A stretch of 64,000 nt of DNA from Zoroaster sp. YZ-2022 (GCA_029582265.1 CM055831.1:24380682-24444681); one strand, 5' to 3'; positions 9,086 through 21,991 are shown, counted from the first letter of the stretch. A program made the numbers and translations. The notes: generated by a model not told the origin, from the letters alone.

Positions 9086-11460
9086 GTGTCAATATCAACA
9101 GAAGCGGTTTGCCAACTGTTGTACCTTCCTTTAAGGAATGTCCCCTATATGCCCATGGTGGATCCTGGGCTGCCAGTGGGTGAAGGTATGTGTACTCCTG
9201 GCATGTAAATTCGTACTATGCGCTTGCGCATTACATGCCCCTCTCCTGTTTATTGTCGATCGGCGGTTCAACCCCGGGTACTAACAGGCCAGATCTGCCA
9301 TCAACAAACAGAGCTGATATAATTATAAATGCTAATTTATTTTAATAAATGCATGAGGTTTTACGAAAATTAAAATAATAGTAGAAAGAACAACATGAAA
9401 CTTCACACAGCACGAGTTTTATTTTCAGCAAAATGCTATTTTTTTTACGGATTAATATCACAATCATTCTACAACAGTACATGATGAACACTCTATATAA
9501 AGATGTACTCTCGCTGTGACAGCATATTATATTTATAACCGATGTAACCCATTGATTGGGAGCGATGCCCAAACTGACTGCAAAAACATCATAACGTTGT
9601 GCGTACTATGATGATTGCTCGCGCTCGCTAACAGTGATTTACATCGGATCAAAATATCGGAAGAAATACACCCTGTTAAACACGAAACACATATATTTCT
9701 GTTGTTCGTACAATTCATTGTATAGTTCATTAAACACTTATATTTACAATTTATCAATTCGTAATTGTAATTTGTAGCGCCCGATTAGGGCACAGTTAGG
9801 ATACTTTTAACACATATTATGGCGTGCATACTAGTGGGTTACAGTTGATTCAACGGTTGCAATAGGTTCATACGAGCGTTAGATTATCCAAATGATATGC
9901 GTACAATTTACACACGATTCTGGTGGAGTTTTTCTCACTGTATCACACTGTTCAAACCAATAATGAGCATCAAAGATCACCCAAGTTGCTGATGATATTG
10001 TCTGAAACCAAACTCGCCACAGGTTGCATCGGCAAATTTGGACGGCATAAAAAATCCTCATACTGAAAGCCGCAGAAGTGGTCAATGCGGTCACCAAACG
10101 GGAGGTGGCGCTCTCGTTGCAGAACTTACACGCTCGAATACGCGTATATGGAAAAGGGTTAATGTATTTACAAGTCACTAGGATCATCAAATGATTGTAG
10201 GCCAAAATCAACATGTAGAACGTCCTAGACCAGTAATGTAGCTTCAATTTCTGGGTTTTCAACGCCTTAATTATTATTATTCAATTTCGCATCCGATTCG
10301 GCAGCAGATGAACATCTAACAGCGTATATGAATGTTACATCAAAGTTGCTAATATACTCTGTAATAATAGCAGAAACACTATATGATTTCTGTGCATACT
10401 ATTTTTACTTCTGACACATACTTTAAAGCCAGCGTACACTTTTTGTAAAATGTATGTATATGCATCCACATTTATAATCATCATCGAGATATAGGGCTAG
10501 GCCTCATTATACAACAAACTAACCTGTAAAAGTGCTTCAGCTTATTTCATTGTACCGTAGAAAATAGTGAAACTGTACTCAGATTGTTCGTATTCATTCT
10601 GACGTGGGAATTGCTGTCAAAAAAATGATTTGGAAGTTATTTCACCAATTTACTAAACCGACGACACACTTACTGGCCATAAGTATTTTGCAAGATTCAA
10701 AGTTCAGTTTGGAGAACTGTGTTTATAACAATTTATTTTATTTTATTTACACCACTTAAGACATCTTGAAAGTGCCTGTGTTTTGAAGTCAATGTTCTTT
10801 TTACTGTTCTTGCTCGGAAATTATATGTAACACACGATCGATGAAATCATGATTAAGTAATGATCTCACCTGTTAGCTTGTAAAGTGCTATTTTGAGTAT
10901 GTTGCAATACTTTGGCCAGTGAATGTATTTCAAGGATATGATACCATCATCATTTTTACATCAAATAAGTTTATGTATAAAGCTGCAGTGATTATTCATG
11001 TTTTCGATAATTTAACAGATTCGATATAGTTGGAATTAACATTGAATTAAAGTGTTAAGAGATAATGATCTGCTATTATGTACAAAACAAAGAAATCTTT
11101 ACAGACATCGCATACAAAAGGAGATTATCAGCAACACACGTTCAGCTGTGTACTGTTAGGAGGTGATAGAGGGCGCCATGTTGGAACCAAGTAATGCGTC
11201 TCATAATCCGTAACGTAGCTTTTAGATCAGCGTTTGAAAAACTGCTTCTAGTAAATATCCTCACTTTCTTTGAATCAATATACATTAAACAAACTATATT
11301 GTGAAAGTTTCAATATTATAAATGTGCTGTTATCGACAAGAGAATGAAAATACATTCGGATTTGTCATAACTATATTCAATTTAACGTTGATTCGTCTCC
11401 GGTCAATAGGAATTACAGTTCAGGAATTGATTTATTAATTCAACTAAAATTATATTATAG
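9086..11460. other. No gene recognised
   Basis: AT-rich intergenic or intronic DNA. A 127-codon minus frame at 9879-10262 has no motif and no supporting splice pattern. A short GGTTCAACCCC resembling a pol III B box occurs near 9270, but no A box or tRNA-like fold accompanies it. Confidence 0.5.
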
Positions 11461-11464
11461 CAGA

Positions 11465-11850
11465 CTTGTATGACTCAAGACTTGGCGACTGACTCGGACT
11501 GGACTCAACCTTTCGTGACTCGTGATTCGGACTCGGACTTCACCTTCGTGACTCGTGACTCAGACTTGAACTTGACCCACTTGACTCCAGGACTCTGGAC
11601 TCGGACTCAGTGGCGGGAACTATGGGCGGGGGGGCACGGGGCCGAGTCCAGCCCCCCTGGGGTTCCCCCATTCAGAATTTTTGAAAAATAGGTTCCCATT
11701 TGAGACTGCGTGATTCAAGTGCCACATGCCCCCTAGAAAAAGTGGTAACCCCCAGTGCCCCCCCTGAAAATTTGACCCTTAGTTACGCCACTACTCGGAA
11801 TCGACACTGGGGACTTGACTCGTACTCAGACTCGAGATCTGAAGTACTCG
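11465..11850 (+). repeat. GACTCG-type degenerate satellite interrupted by a MITE
   Basis: Many copies of GGACTCG, GACTTG and GACTCGT at 11465-11608, resuming at 11793-11850. The two parts flank the 184-bp insertion described separately. The 73-codon frame over this region is a by-product of the repeat. Confidence 0.75.
11609..11792. mobile_element. 184-bp MITE with AGTGGCG termini
   Basis: The ends are AGTGGCGGGAACTA and TTAGTTACGCCACT, imperfect inverted repeats. ACTC lies directly on both sides (11605-11608 and 11793-11796), consistent with a target duplication, although the host repeat is itself rich in ACTC. The interior is G/C-run rich and has no ORF. The terminal type CAGTGGCGTA is common in invertebrate MITEs. 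Confidence 0.65.
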
Positions 11851-13277
11851 AATACAAGTCTGTATTATAGCACCTCGGAAATATTTCAAGGATTGTTGCC
11901 CATGCATTCAGTGGAAGGTAAACACTTTCTCCTTGGGAAGCTATTATCCCTTCAGCCAAAAAAAAAGAATATAGTGCCATAAAATTCACTTGATATAAGT
12001 GTATTATATTATTTTATAAGGAATTACAACATTGGTATTTGGAAACGTACGTTCATTTTCAAACGTCTAATTTTCAAGAAATAATATCATAACATTCATC
12101 TGTTTTGTGAATTCGACTTAACAATTCCTTTTTCTAAACTGAAGCAGTATCACAATGAAAAAAAAGTTCGCAGGATGATTAATAAATTGCACCATCCTTT
12201 CACCAAGTACCGGTAGGTTTTAAGATAATAGTTAGATAACCTGAGTAATTATATTAATAACCAATGTTGTACCTTCCCTTTAAATCATGACGATGGACAT
12301 TTTAAACCAGACAAAATGGTGAAAGTACTTTTTGTTATTACATAGTGAGTTACAGTCTTCATATTGACAAACCTGATTTAGTTGTTGGGATACGGTTCTC
12401 GCTCTACTTGTTCACTCTTTTCCTTTGCCTCAACGTTTTGCAAATTATGTTCCATGCAAATTTTGTCTGTTACCCTACTAGGGTAACAGCTCCGTGGTTT
12501 TCAGACTGGTCAAATTAATTTGACGAATGTTGTGTAAATGTTTGTTCTAGATCCAGATTTCTGTAAGTCATCAACACAAGTTCACTTTGCAGCCTTTGGG
12601 GGCGTTTTGCCAGACATGTCATGAGAACTTGAAACCTAAATTGAAACTTGAAACGTGAAACTTAAACATTTCCCCAAACCAAACAACATTCTGAATTGTC
12701 AGGCATGTGTTTTTATCAGGACAAATACTTTTCCATTTATCCACCCCTCAGCAATACACAACCATCAAACCACATTATTTTTAAGCGTTTCCTTTAAACA
12801 TCTTGACAAACATCTCCTAAAAATGATGTTTATATAATAATCATATCGCAGAAATACAGATAATAACAGTATAGTCTTGGTTTGTTTTCTTCCTCCATGC
12901 TCTCAACTAATTATGCTCCAAGCCAGTTTTTTCCTAAAGGTAGTTGTGGACTACTTGGAAATAATATGGTTGACTTTTGGCCAAACACAAAGTCTCCGGT
13001 TTCACAGATGGTCTCCGCGCGCGTCGCCACAGTCCTGCAGCGTCGGCATTTTTAATTTTCTCTTCTTTTTTCCTATGAAATGACGTCCAATTGCAGCCAA
13101 AGTTGCTGGATCGATTGGAATTCTTCCGTGCTGTGTTATAAATGAGTTTTTCTGCGATAGGGTGCGAACGTTTGCCCGATTTGCAGAGGGCCTCTTAGCC
13201 ACTCATATACTTTGTATATGTGGAAATTTGGTCCCTGCGTGTACAATAATATCACGTATTTCCTGTTGGCAAAAAAG
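11851..13277. other. No gene recognised; a 23-bp palindrome inside
   Basis: Intergenic-type sequence. 12467-12489 is CTGTTACCCTA, one base, TAGGGTAACAG. 13000-13200 is locally CpG-rich. The minus frame 13002-13202 begins with GTG, not ATG, and is not accepted. Confidence 0.5.
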
Positions 13278-13388
13278 ATGGCTGAAAAAAAAGCGCGATT
13301 GCCGCACCGGATTTTGAAGCCGACCGATGACCAGAAACCAGATACCTTTTTTGGCCCAACACCTCATTTATATCCATGTGTATTATAA
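13278..13388 (+). CDS. Short ORF after CpG-rich stretch (possible first exon or uORF)
   Basis: Seen: an ATG in good context (A at -3, G at +4) opening MAEKKARLPHRILKPTDDQK, then a stop after 36 codons. It lies just downstream of a CpG-rich patch at 13005-13050, unusual for the surrounding AT-rich DNA, so it may be a 5' exon or upstream ORF of a gene running right. No clear donor site is seen inside and no family is recognised. Chance occurrence is the main alternative. Confidence 0.15.
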   Translation: MAEKKARLPHRILKPTDDQKPDTFFGPTPHLYPCVL

Positions 13389-14339
13389 TCGTGTGAGAAG
13401 TATATATGACTTATATGTTCCCATTTTCCATTTGCACTGGAGTGTGACCATCAATCATTGTTTGTATGTCTCAGGAGTTGTAACGAGTCACTGAATATTG
13501 AAAGTCGAGATCGAGTCATTTAACATGATATCGTCCGTGTTTTTCACCGTCAATTTCTGGATTTTTGTTTGTTTTATTGGTATATTGACTCATTAAATTA
13601 GAAAGGAAAACAAATATTTATAAATGAGAAATACCTTACACAATAATTGCAAGAAGCTTTGGTTAAAAGCTAAAGCAAAATAATATAAAGCAAAATTAAA
13701 GGGCTGTGCTGAAAAAAATAATCGAATATTCGATCCGATGGTTTTGAATGCAGCTTACGCGAGAAAATAAAGTTTACGTGTTGAATTTTTTTCTTACTGG
13801 AGTTTCCATCATCCCCCACCCCAATCATATTCGCAATGTCATTTGCGTGGTGTAGGTCGAGGCTTATCTTGTCGTGCGTGCTCGTTGTATCACGTGGCGC
13901 AATTACCAATCAGCAGCCTTTGAATATCTAATATCTCGATCGAAAATCAAAACTGGAATATCCGGTTACCAATTTATTCAACAACGCACAAGCTCCTCGA
14001 CAAAATTTAATTTATGATGGGACCACCATCAGTTCATATTTTCGGTATTATATTTACTGTAAAACTTTGCTTCTCCAATCAAACTTTTTTATGTTTTAGA
14101 ATCATCATTCAGAAGGATTTGCTGTAAATAAATCTTACAATAACTTCTATAAAGAATAAAGACTTTGTATTTTATTAATTTACCTAGATGATATAGATTG
14201 TGGGGGCTTAAAGCAACTTCTCTGTGGTTCCAAAGTCATCGGCCGATTTTCATGAAACTTGGCTTGAGAATGTTCCTATCCAGCAAAACCTACATGGCGA
14301 CGTAAAAAATAATTTCAAAAAGTCACCATACTAGAGAGG
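13389..14339. other. No gene recognised
   Basis: AT-rich sequence with no repeat, splice-supported exon or RNA gene that I can support. Confidence 0.5.
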
Positions 14340-14570
14340 TGTGTTTATTAAACATGTTCATATAGTCCACTTTTTCCATAATTTTTATGAAATAAATTTT
14401 TGTAATTAAAGTCGAACTTAGAAAAAAGTTGCAATAAAATGAAAATTTCTTTCATAAAAATTATGAAATTTAAAATATTTTCATTGTAAAAGGAAAATTT
14501 ATTTCACAAAAATTAAGAAAAATGGACTTATGATTAAGTCAAAATACTTTTTAACATGTTAATCAAGTGT
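14340..14570. mobile_element. AT-rich foldback element
   Basis: The left side has AACATGTT, AGTCCA and then CATAATTTTTATGAAATAAA; the right side has the complement in reverse order (TTTATTTCACAAAAATTAAG, TGGACT, AACATGTT). A second internal pair around ATAATTTTTATGAAA gives nested palindromes. Low complexity makes some of the match expected. Confidence 0.4.
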
Positions 14571-15562
14571 TTTTTGCTAAAAAGCGTATTTCTGTAATAT
14601 TTTCAGGCCTTTGGCAAAAATTTCATAAAGCTATGGCAAATAAAAATAAAAATATCGGATTTCCTAGTGGGTCATTAAGTTGAGGGGCTGTAATCCATTA
14701 TTTCCCAACTGAGGCGAAAAAACGATAATATACGTTTTGTCATTTTGAAAATCAACATGGCTGTCAGCTTTTTGAGCATGGAATGCATTTCTGAGGATGA
14801 AGTGACATTTTATATCTCCTTCCTTGGCATGAAAAAGTAAGAAGCTTCCATGAGAAAAAATCAATACGTTTTACCCTTAAACATTACAGAATAACAAAAG
14901 ACAAAATCCAAGATGGTTGTCGGCTGTGGTATTATTTTGAATTCCTATAATGCATCTGATATGATAATGTGTGGACAAATGCCCATCAAATTTCTTTTTA
15001 AAAAATTTAATATATAAGAATACACTTATGGGGTATATGTGTGCGCCGTCCCAATTCTTCATAGGGGTTAACCAATGTTAAAGTAATAATAATTAATATC
15101 TTTAAAATGTGCAATTTTACAACTTGGCAACAATCATAATTAGATTCAGCACCTATTGGAACCCCCTATGTTCCAAATTTATATAGGTCCTGTGATGGGG
15201 ATCATGAAATTAAAAAGTATAGGTGTCATTTTTAAGTTCATCCCATGGTCTATCTGTGTTTCCTAAGCCGACATGAATGGGGACGTTATCAAATACCAAT
15301 GTTGCAAATTTATTTGACTACGCTCTTTTAGCAACAATAGTTGAGATAACTTCTTTAAATGGGGCCAATAAAGTAGTTATATATTACCTCTTCTGACATG
15401 TTAGAGCTTTCTGTTGTCTCACTTTGATTTCAGCAAAGTCTCCTTGCAAAACCTGAAGAAAATATATAAACAACTAGAGGTATAGGAGTTTGTTAAAAAA
15501 CAAACTCAAGGTGTTCGAGTGCGCCTAATATGACATCATCACCCAAAGTTATTAAAAGACAA
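14571..15562. other. No gene recognised; small hairpin
   Basis: A 9-bp perfect hairpin, GAGTTTGTT/AACAAACTC, at about 15487-15509. Otherwise featureless. Confidence 0.45.
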
Positions 15563-15805
15563 GAGTTACTTCAGGAGATATGAGTTTTCATAATATGTAA
15601 TATATATAAAATAACCACATATTGTGTTATACTGAATACATTAATCTTCTGGTTCAATTATGTGACGTCATTCTTACTTCACAAAATTGTTCCTCATACG
15701 TTATGAGTTACTTCCAGGAGATATGTGTTTTGTTGATATATACTTAGTAAATAACATGTGCTGAATACACATTAACTTCCGGTTCAGTCATCCCATATAC
15801 ACTTT
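15563..15805 (+). repeat. Two tandem about 142-bp units (dispersed repeat family C)
   Basis: Units start with GAGTTACTTC(C)AGGAGATATG at 15563 and 15705 and end with a CTTC(C/T)GGTTCA motif. A related copy in reverse orientation is at 24480-24600, identified by the same order of motifs. Confidence 0.6.
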
Positions 15806-17700
15806 TAAATTCCTCCAAATCCAAATTAAGTCTGAACTTGGAAAATATGGTTTTTCTCTTCAGAAAGGTTTTCATGACAAAACTCGTATCAGTGGTGTCA
15901 AGTGCGACTTGATCAAGAGACTATGGCTACGAGAGATAAGTTCGGCGTGTAATTTGACTTCAAAGACGCTACTAGAGACTAGGGGGTGTGCAATGAAAGT
16001 GTGTTCCAGAAATTGAGTTTTGTGGACACATATCAGGCATGGAAAGCGTGGAAACAGTAGATCATTACATGTAAATTGCCAATATATAACCATCTAATCA
16101 CGAAACTTGCCCGTTTGGCAGATATTTGCATTTAGAATGATATGAAATATAGCGCCCTTTTCGGCTATTTTTAGAAAAACTGTACATTTTAATGTACATT
16201 TCAATTTTGTATAATTTGAATAGTTCACATGGGCTATAAGTTTTTATGTTTGGAAGAGTTTGGAAAGGGATTCCATATTTGGGGAATATTTGGTCATTGT
16301 AAAAATGAACCTGTGTTTAAAAAAAATTACTTGAATAAAAGGTCTGGAACCCTGTCTGATCCCCCAGTCCTCTACTCTCTTACTCCCAGGAGTAAGATCC
16401 ATGTTGTCTTGGGGTAGTATTCCAATTTAATTGATCACAGGAAAAACAATCTAAATTGACCACACATCTCAATATTTTGTGTTTCGCTTCCCATCCCCCA
16501 TCTCCTTGCCTTGAGCCCCACCCAAGCTTTGGGCAAACCTGATCTTCTAACCCTGCCTACATCAGAGACCAATTTGTAAATCTTTTATCATCTTTAAAAA
16601 AGTTCAGTATTATTATTAATTGTCAATGTTTGTGTAAATATTTAAATTGATAAAACACATTCTTTCGTTAATACACACAATTAATAAGTAATAAAGGAAA
16701 TGACACTTCTGCTTTATTTGTCATGGTCATGATATCTCCTTTTCCATCCATTTTTGCACCCATCAATAATAATCCATTTCATACAGGATAAAAGGTTATC
16801 CCAAATCTCTAGAGTCTAATTTGCAATGAAAAAAGAATAATCTTTTTCTGAAGTACTAAATATTCCAACAAGTGAACCTTGTAGTCCCCTGGCATTAATT
16901 GGTTTTTGGCTAGTATTGTTAAACCTTTTTTACTGGTATGATGAAAAGAAAGTCAACAGAATTTTTCTCAATTAAAGATAATGGTTAAAGGGGCAATATC
17001 ATCTCAATCAGAGTAGACTTTCAACGGATCATGGAATCAGTGTCCTGATGTAAGATGAGAACCGGCCAAAGCAAGGAATTGAAAATTACTGGCTCATTTT
17101 GTTAAGCAGTGTGCAAGGATAAGTCATCTGAAGTTGATGGCCAGGGCAACTGTAATGCCATGTAATGATTTCTTCATTATAAGTGTATTATATAAGTACC
17201 AGCTGATGCATTGAAGAAGTGTGTGAAGATATGCACTTTTATGTAAAAATCTCTCTGCTTCTCCAGTTAACCTTAACTGCTGTCTCGTATCATAATCAGT
17301 ACATAATGTATCTGAGCCAACTGCAGTGCCTCTTTATACTCAGTTCTTTTGCAGGAGAGTTTATTGTACACCAAGTCAACTGTATTCTTAGTAAATGATT
17401 CATGAATTACCAGCGTAGGAAATGTACTTCTTCAGACGTGTTTTTCCAGTTAATTGTGGGTCAATCTCCAATCAACTCCTCCACTTACTTGTACATACAT
17501 GTATTTGATGAACTTATTGATGTAATGACTTTGTGAAAGAATTTCATTGTTTTTATTATTCTCTTCTGGATGACTTCTTCACAGGAATTTTATTTATGCA
17601 TCATTGGACCAAATAGGTATTTTATCTGATGGATCTGGCCTTGTCAAGAATTGGGTACATACTCATTATATAGCAAAAAGACAGTGATATAAACTTTCTA
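15806..17700. other. No gene recognised
   Basis: Non-coding appearance; short open frames at 15872-16093 and 16229-16417 lack motifs or splice support. Confidence 0.5.
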
Positions 17701-17707
17701 AACCCAC

Positions 17708-17927
17708 CAAGATCTTATATCTTCGATTTGCAAAAGTAACTCTCCTCATCTTTCCGTTGGGCTGTTTCAAATGGTTGGGCATGCAATCCGCTCTGGCACT
17801 GTGATCATTTATCCGCTTTTTTTTTCTCAATTTTCTCGGTTTGTCAGGGAGTAAGTCTGATGAAGACCACGGTTTTCTTCGTCTGGGGTTCAGTGCTGCG
17901 TTCTTACCGCTCGAGCTCCATATTGAC
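17708..17927 (-). CDS. Candidate internal exon, very basic protein with RVTF motif
   Basis: Seen: on the minus strand an acceptor (TTACATATTCAG) precedes 73 open codons ended by a donor-like GTGGGT. The peptide begins SIWSSSGKNAALNPRRRKPW, has a lysine/arginine cluster (KPRKLRKKKR) and ends in KMRRVTFANRRYKIL. RVTF matches the RVxF docking motif of protein phosphatase 1, and RRKPWSSS resembles a basophilic kinase site; both are short and could be chance. The open frame continues upstream through intron-like sequence of low complexity, so only the spliced part is proposed. It lies on the same strand as, and about 8.4 kb downstream of, the Smoothened-like exons, so it could be a cytoplasmic-tail exon of that gene. 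That is speculation. Confidence 0.35.
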
Positions 17928-17939
17928 CTGAATATGTAA

Positions 17940-19817
17940 CATGAAAGAAAGAATGATAAATATTTAACAGAAATAGAGAATAAGTGAGTATGGGAATGGG
18001 CATTGTAGACAAAAGAGAGAGTGAAAAATTCAACAAAAGTACACACACAAGACAAAAGGTAAACAGATAGAAAGAAACGAAAAAGCAAATATATAACTAG
18101 AAACAATTTTACCATGCATACTAAGTTTAAGCGATAAAACACGATATCGAATATTGCGATAATCTCTTTATTCGATTACAATATCGAGAACCCACGGTTA
18201 TCGGCATATCGGCGAATCGCGAATACAAATAATTATATCACAATAAAATATAAACCGATCATTGTGAGTCAAGTCAGACATTCCATGGAAATAAAACCAT
18301 TAGTCTTTTGAGCTTTTAGAAATGAGAAACAAAAAGCAAACTACTATCAGAAGTACATACACGCTCTGCAAATAAATTTGCAATTTATTGTGACACTTGT
18401 GAGAGGGTACATACCTGTGGTTATTGGCTCTGTGCTAATCATGCATGAATGCAAAAAAGAATTGCGATATTATTGAAAATTGCAATATGTTTTGCCGATA
18501 TATCGTGGATAAAAATCGTTATCAAGCCCAAGCTTACTGCATACTTGAAACTTGATTAAGAATTTTTGGAAAGAATGTCGTATCCGGACCACGCTCACTT
18601 TAAAGGGTTTTGGGGAATTTTTTAAACCACTAACCAGTTAAAATTATTCTATCGATTTTGGTGTACATACGAAAGCGAAACTATCTTCTAAAATCCACTT
18701 TATTTCCCCTTCTAAAAATCCTCCCTTCAGTAAAAAATAGAAGGAGTCCTATTATAGTTGCCACTGCGCATGCATACAAATGATCGTGTATGGTAATCAC
18801 CAATTGTGAGCTTACGACATCAGACTGACATGACTGAGGAATTCATCGTATAAAGCAAAATGTGGCTGATTTTTTCATGAAATAAATATCCTGAATAATG
18901 TGGAAGTATATGTCCATCATCATCCATATGTTCTCCAATTTTACGAGGTAGGTGTAAGATTACTTTAACGGTTATACCTGAATGAGTAAAAAGTGGCGGT
19001 GGGATGCGACATTCTACCCGTATTTTTCAATATTTGCCTACCTTGATGTTTCTGTTTTCTTCTTAATCTCATTTCTTCCTCTCTCAGCCCTGCAAATGGC
19101 ATGGAAGTTATTTTGTACCAATTTTCAGAGTGGTACCCATAAATCTGTAAATCGAAGATGTAATTAACTCTTAGGAATGTTTCCTATTATTCATCCATAC
19201 ATGTAAAATAATAAATAATTGGGTCAGCATCCATCTTCATTGTATACACTCATGAAAATATAACTCCAAAACTTTAGTTCAGCTTGAAGTTCATTTCCAT
19301 GCTTGGTCACACCGCCAAAGGTTGAATATTCTTGGCTCATGTACAACGTTACGTTTGTGTAACCTACAATACATGTACATGGCGAAGTATTACTTTTAAG
19401 TATCTGATAAAAACTCCATTATAAAGATCCCATTTTTCAACAGTGTTGATTTTTTCCCCCAAAAGGGTGCCCCTTTCAGGATTTTGATGGATTTGGGGTG
19501 GTTAGGGTTATAGTTTATTTTTGTTGTTGGTCAAAGGTATTAACATGGTAACTATTGGAAATAATCACCAGGAATGATCTTTTTTAAATTGTCACTACAC
19601 CGTACACGATACTGAGTGGACAGATCACAATGAGATATTAAAAGTCTGAAGACATAAGTTAAATTGTCAAGGATATTTTTCATATAGGCCTAAGTTCAAC
19701 TATTTTACAAAAATATATGTGTAGTCTGATTAGGTCCAGATATTTTCAAATTCTTTTTAAAATTAATTCCTCACATTACACTGTAACGTTAGCTGCGACG
19801 TATGTCTTATATGTACG
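17940..19817. other. Non-coding; part of a dispersed repeat at 18590-18765
   Basis: 18590-18765 shares its order of motifs (ACCACTAACCAGTTAAAA..., CTTTATTTCC, TCCTCCC) with 56040-56270, in the same orientation. ORF 18982-19167 has no motif. Nothing else is recognised. Confidence 0.4.
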
Positions 19818-20009
19818 TTAGCTCCAACAGCCTCTAACGCTTAGACTGTGGAGTGAAGGAAAAATAGATTTCCTTCCTCCATGCTTAGACACATTGGCAG
19901 CTTGATCACACTCAACCATACCAAGGTTCATTTCTTCCATCCACTTGCACATGAAAGAATCTTTTTGTCCAACCTCATCTCCAAAAATGATAACAATTTG
20001 GATTCCATG
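19818..20009 (-). CDS. Candidate exon, unrecognised
   Basis: Seen: the minus strand has a branch-point-like TACTAAT followed by TTTAG at 20010-20014, then 64 open codons reading HGIQIVIIFGDEVGQKDSFM and later CKWMEEMNLGMVECDQAANV before a stop. Amino-acid composition is protein-like, more than in neighbouring frames. No donor site is clear, so it may be a terminal exon. No family is recognised. It lies between the 17.8-kb candidate exon and the Smoothened-like exons on the same strand; whether they belong together cannot be told. Confidence 0.25.
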   Translation of the reverse strand, partial: HGIQIVIIFGDEVGQKDSFMCKWMEEMNLGMVECDQAANVSKHGGRKSIFPSLHSLSVRGCWS

Positions 20010-20269
20010 CTAAATTAGTACATTTTCTGCGACGCATTTTCAAGACGGCCCGACACTAGGGAAGCTTACATTGTTTTTGGCTGCTGCATATCTGTGCAAG
20101 CGTAGTACGCATATGGCAGGTCATGACCTGCAAGCGGGTCTTCGTAAACTCGAACTATCTCTATTCTAATTAGATAACGCACAATACTATAGGCCGCCGA
20201 TATGTCTGTGTGTGTAAGAGAACGTCAGTATGGCTTGTGCTTCTGAATAGTTGTTCGTTTAAACTTGTT

Positions 20270-20575
20270 TTCGACCGGAAGGAGAGGTCAAATTGGGGTC
20301 ATGTCTCAGTAAGAAATGTGACATATTTCAAGGTCTTTAAGATGGTGCAAAGATTGGTGAAATATTTTCTGTATTCATGAGATATGATTTTTTTTAAAGC
20401 TTTAGAAATTCTCAACTTCCTGTTTCGACCCGGAAGGAGAGGTCGGATTGTACGTCTGTGTACGAAAAATCACATAATTAAAGATCTATAACATGGTGCA
20501 AAGATCAGAAAAACATTTCGTGGTTCAATGAGATATGATTTTTTGAAAATACAAATCCTTTGACATATGAAGAAC
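20270..20575 (+). repeat. Two tandem about 157-bp units (dispersed repeat family D)
   Basis: Each unit starts CCGGAAGGAGAGGTC (about 20276 and 20430) and contains ATGGTGCAAAGAT and ATGAGATATGATTTTTT. Reverse-oriented relatives are at 23395-23680, 24160-24310 and 24780-24930. Confidence 0.7.
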
Positions 20576-21323
20576 TAGCGCATCTGCTCAACGCCTTCAC
20601 GGCGACCTGTTTAACACGGAAAATCCTTCAATTATTAATACTGCAGAGACTTTTTCCTCTGTGTACAGAAAAGTACGTTTGTTAAAACGTACAAAGTCTC
20701 GGCATTTTAAAGTATATTTATTCTCTTTCTAAAGAGTATACTTCCATTTAAATAAGAGAGGGTAAAGAGGGGCACTTTTCATTTAAAAAAGCACTTCTCC
20801 CTGGAAATTATCACTATAATGGAGGTCACGCCACATTTGGCTTCATTTTTCCCGGGGTCCTGTCCACTAAATTGAATGGCAAACTGCTAGCAAGGTCGCA
20901 GAAATAGAAGCTGCAACTGTTTATGAAACTAGATAAACCAAGCTTTCCATCCATGTAACATGTCTTTCGATTGGCGGACTCAAAGAGGGGCACTTTTTGT
21001 GTCAAACTGCAAAACTTGTAGTGGGGACCGTGCACTTTGTTTCCTTACAATTGGACTACGATCCGGTATGACTCATGCTGTGAACGTAAACCAGACCTAC
21101 TCTAAACCGCGCGAACTACAAGCAACGCTGACTGTCAGATCTCGATGTAGAACTCGTTGTTTGGAAAGCTTTTTCACAATTTTACGTTGTAATTCTTTTA
21201 CCCAAAAGCATCACTTTGAAATTATTGAATCTGGGTACATATGTCACTATTAAAAACCCAAAGAGTATCGGACGGAGGTATTTTTAAAGTGTTTTTTCCG
21301 GACTATTGTGGTTGACTACCGCA
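20576..21323. other. No gene recognised
   Basis: Opposing frames of 69 codons (20826-21035) and 97 codons (20960-21253) overlap; neither has a known motif or good splice context. Confidence 0.45.
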
Positions 21324-21410
21324 ATGAGTTGGATAGGTAGTTTCGAGAAAGGGTTCTGGTTGTTGATGTCTACACGATTGGAGTGTACATGGTCAGCTGC
21401 TCAAATAATG
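21324..21410 (+). CDS. Candidate first exon of a small plus-strand gene
   Basis: Seen: an ATG opens 29 codons (MSWIGSFEKGFWLLMSTRLE at the start) that run exactly into a donor GTAAGA at 21411. The next candidate exon starts at 21992 after a strong pyrimidine tract and CACAG. Joining the two in frame meets a stop at once, so this piece is either an upstream ORF or affected by an indel. No family is recognised. Confidence 0.25.
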
Positions 21411-21991
21411 GTAAGAATTTGTCTTTTTAATATATAATGTTTAACTAAATGCCTTTCAAGCATTGAATCATATTGTTTGTCTGTATTAATGTGAAATTCG
21501 CAAGAGTGTAGTAAAAAGTAATCAGAGCTATTCACAATTTCATTCATGACACCTGATGACTTGGGGTTTGAATGGTTCTCAGTTCGAGAGTATTAAACCA
21601 GCTACTAAAAAGTTGGATCTAAAAATATTACTGAATAATACTTTAAAGAGTCAAACTCATTATTAATATGAAGCAAGATGTTGTATTTTAAGGAGACATT
21701 TCATTCAATTAAAATGAGGATGAAATCAAACAAATTGTGTTTTAATTAAGTAAATAGGCCAGCATTGATTTTGGAGCGAGTTATGTTCGTGACCAGGGGC
21801 CTATGCCAACATCAACCTCGCCTGCTAAAAAATGTGCTATTTTATTTTCACCCTCACTAATCAAAACACAACATGTTTGATTGATTTGTTTATTTCATAT
21901 CTTGCTTGTAATAACGCAAGCATTTAACATGTAGTGACACGCGTCCCACATTATACATTAATTTGTTTTTTCATTCATTTTATTTTCACAG

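Noticed and set aside
9240..9300. SINE or tRNA at the GGTTCAACCCC word
   Set aside because: No A box, no tail and no second copy in the window.
13002..13202. Minus-strand gene divergent from the ORF at 13278
   Set aside because: The frame begins with GTG, with a stop just upstream and no ATG.
17930..18142. N-terminal half of the 158-codon minus frame
   Set aside because: A low-complexity Leu/Phe/Ser-rich stretch upstream of a good acceptor site; more likely intron.
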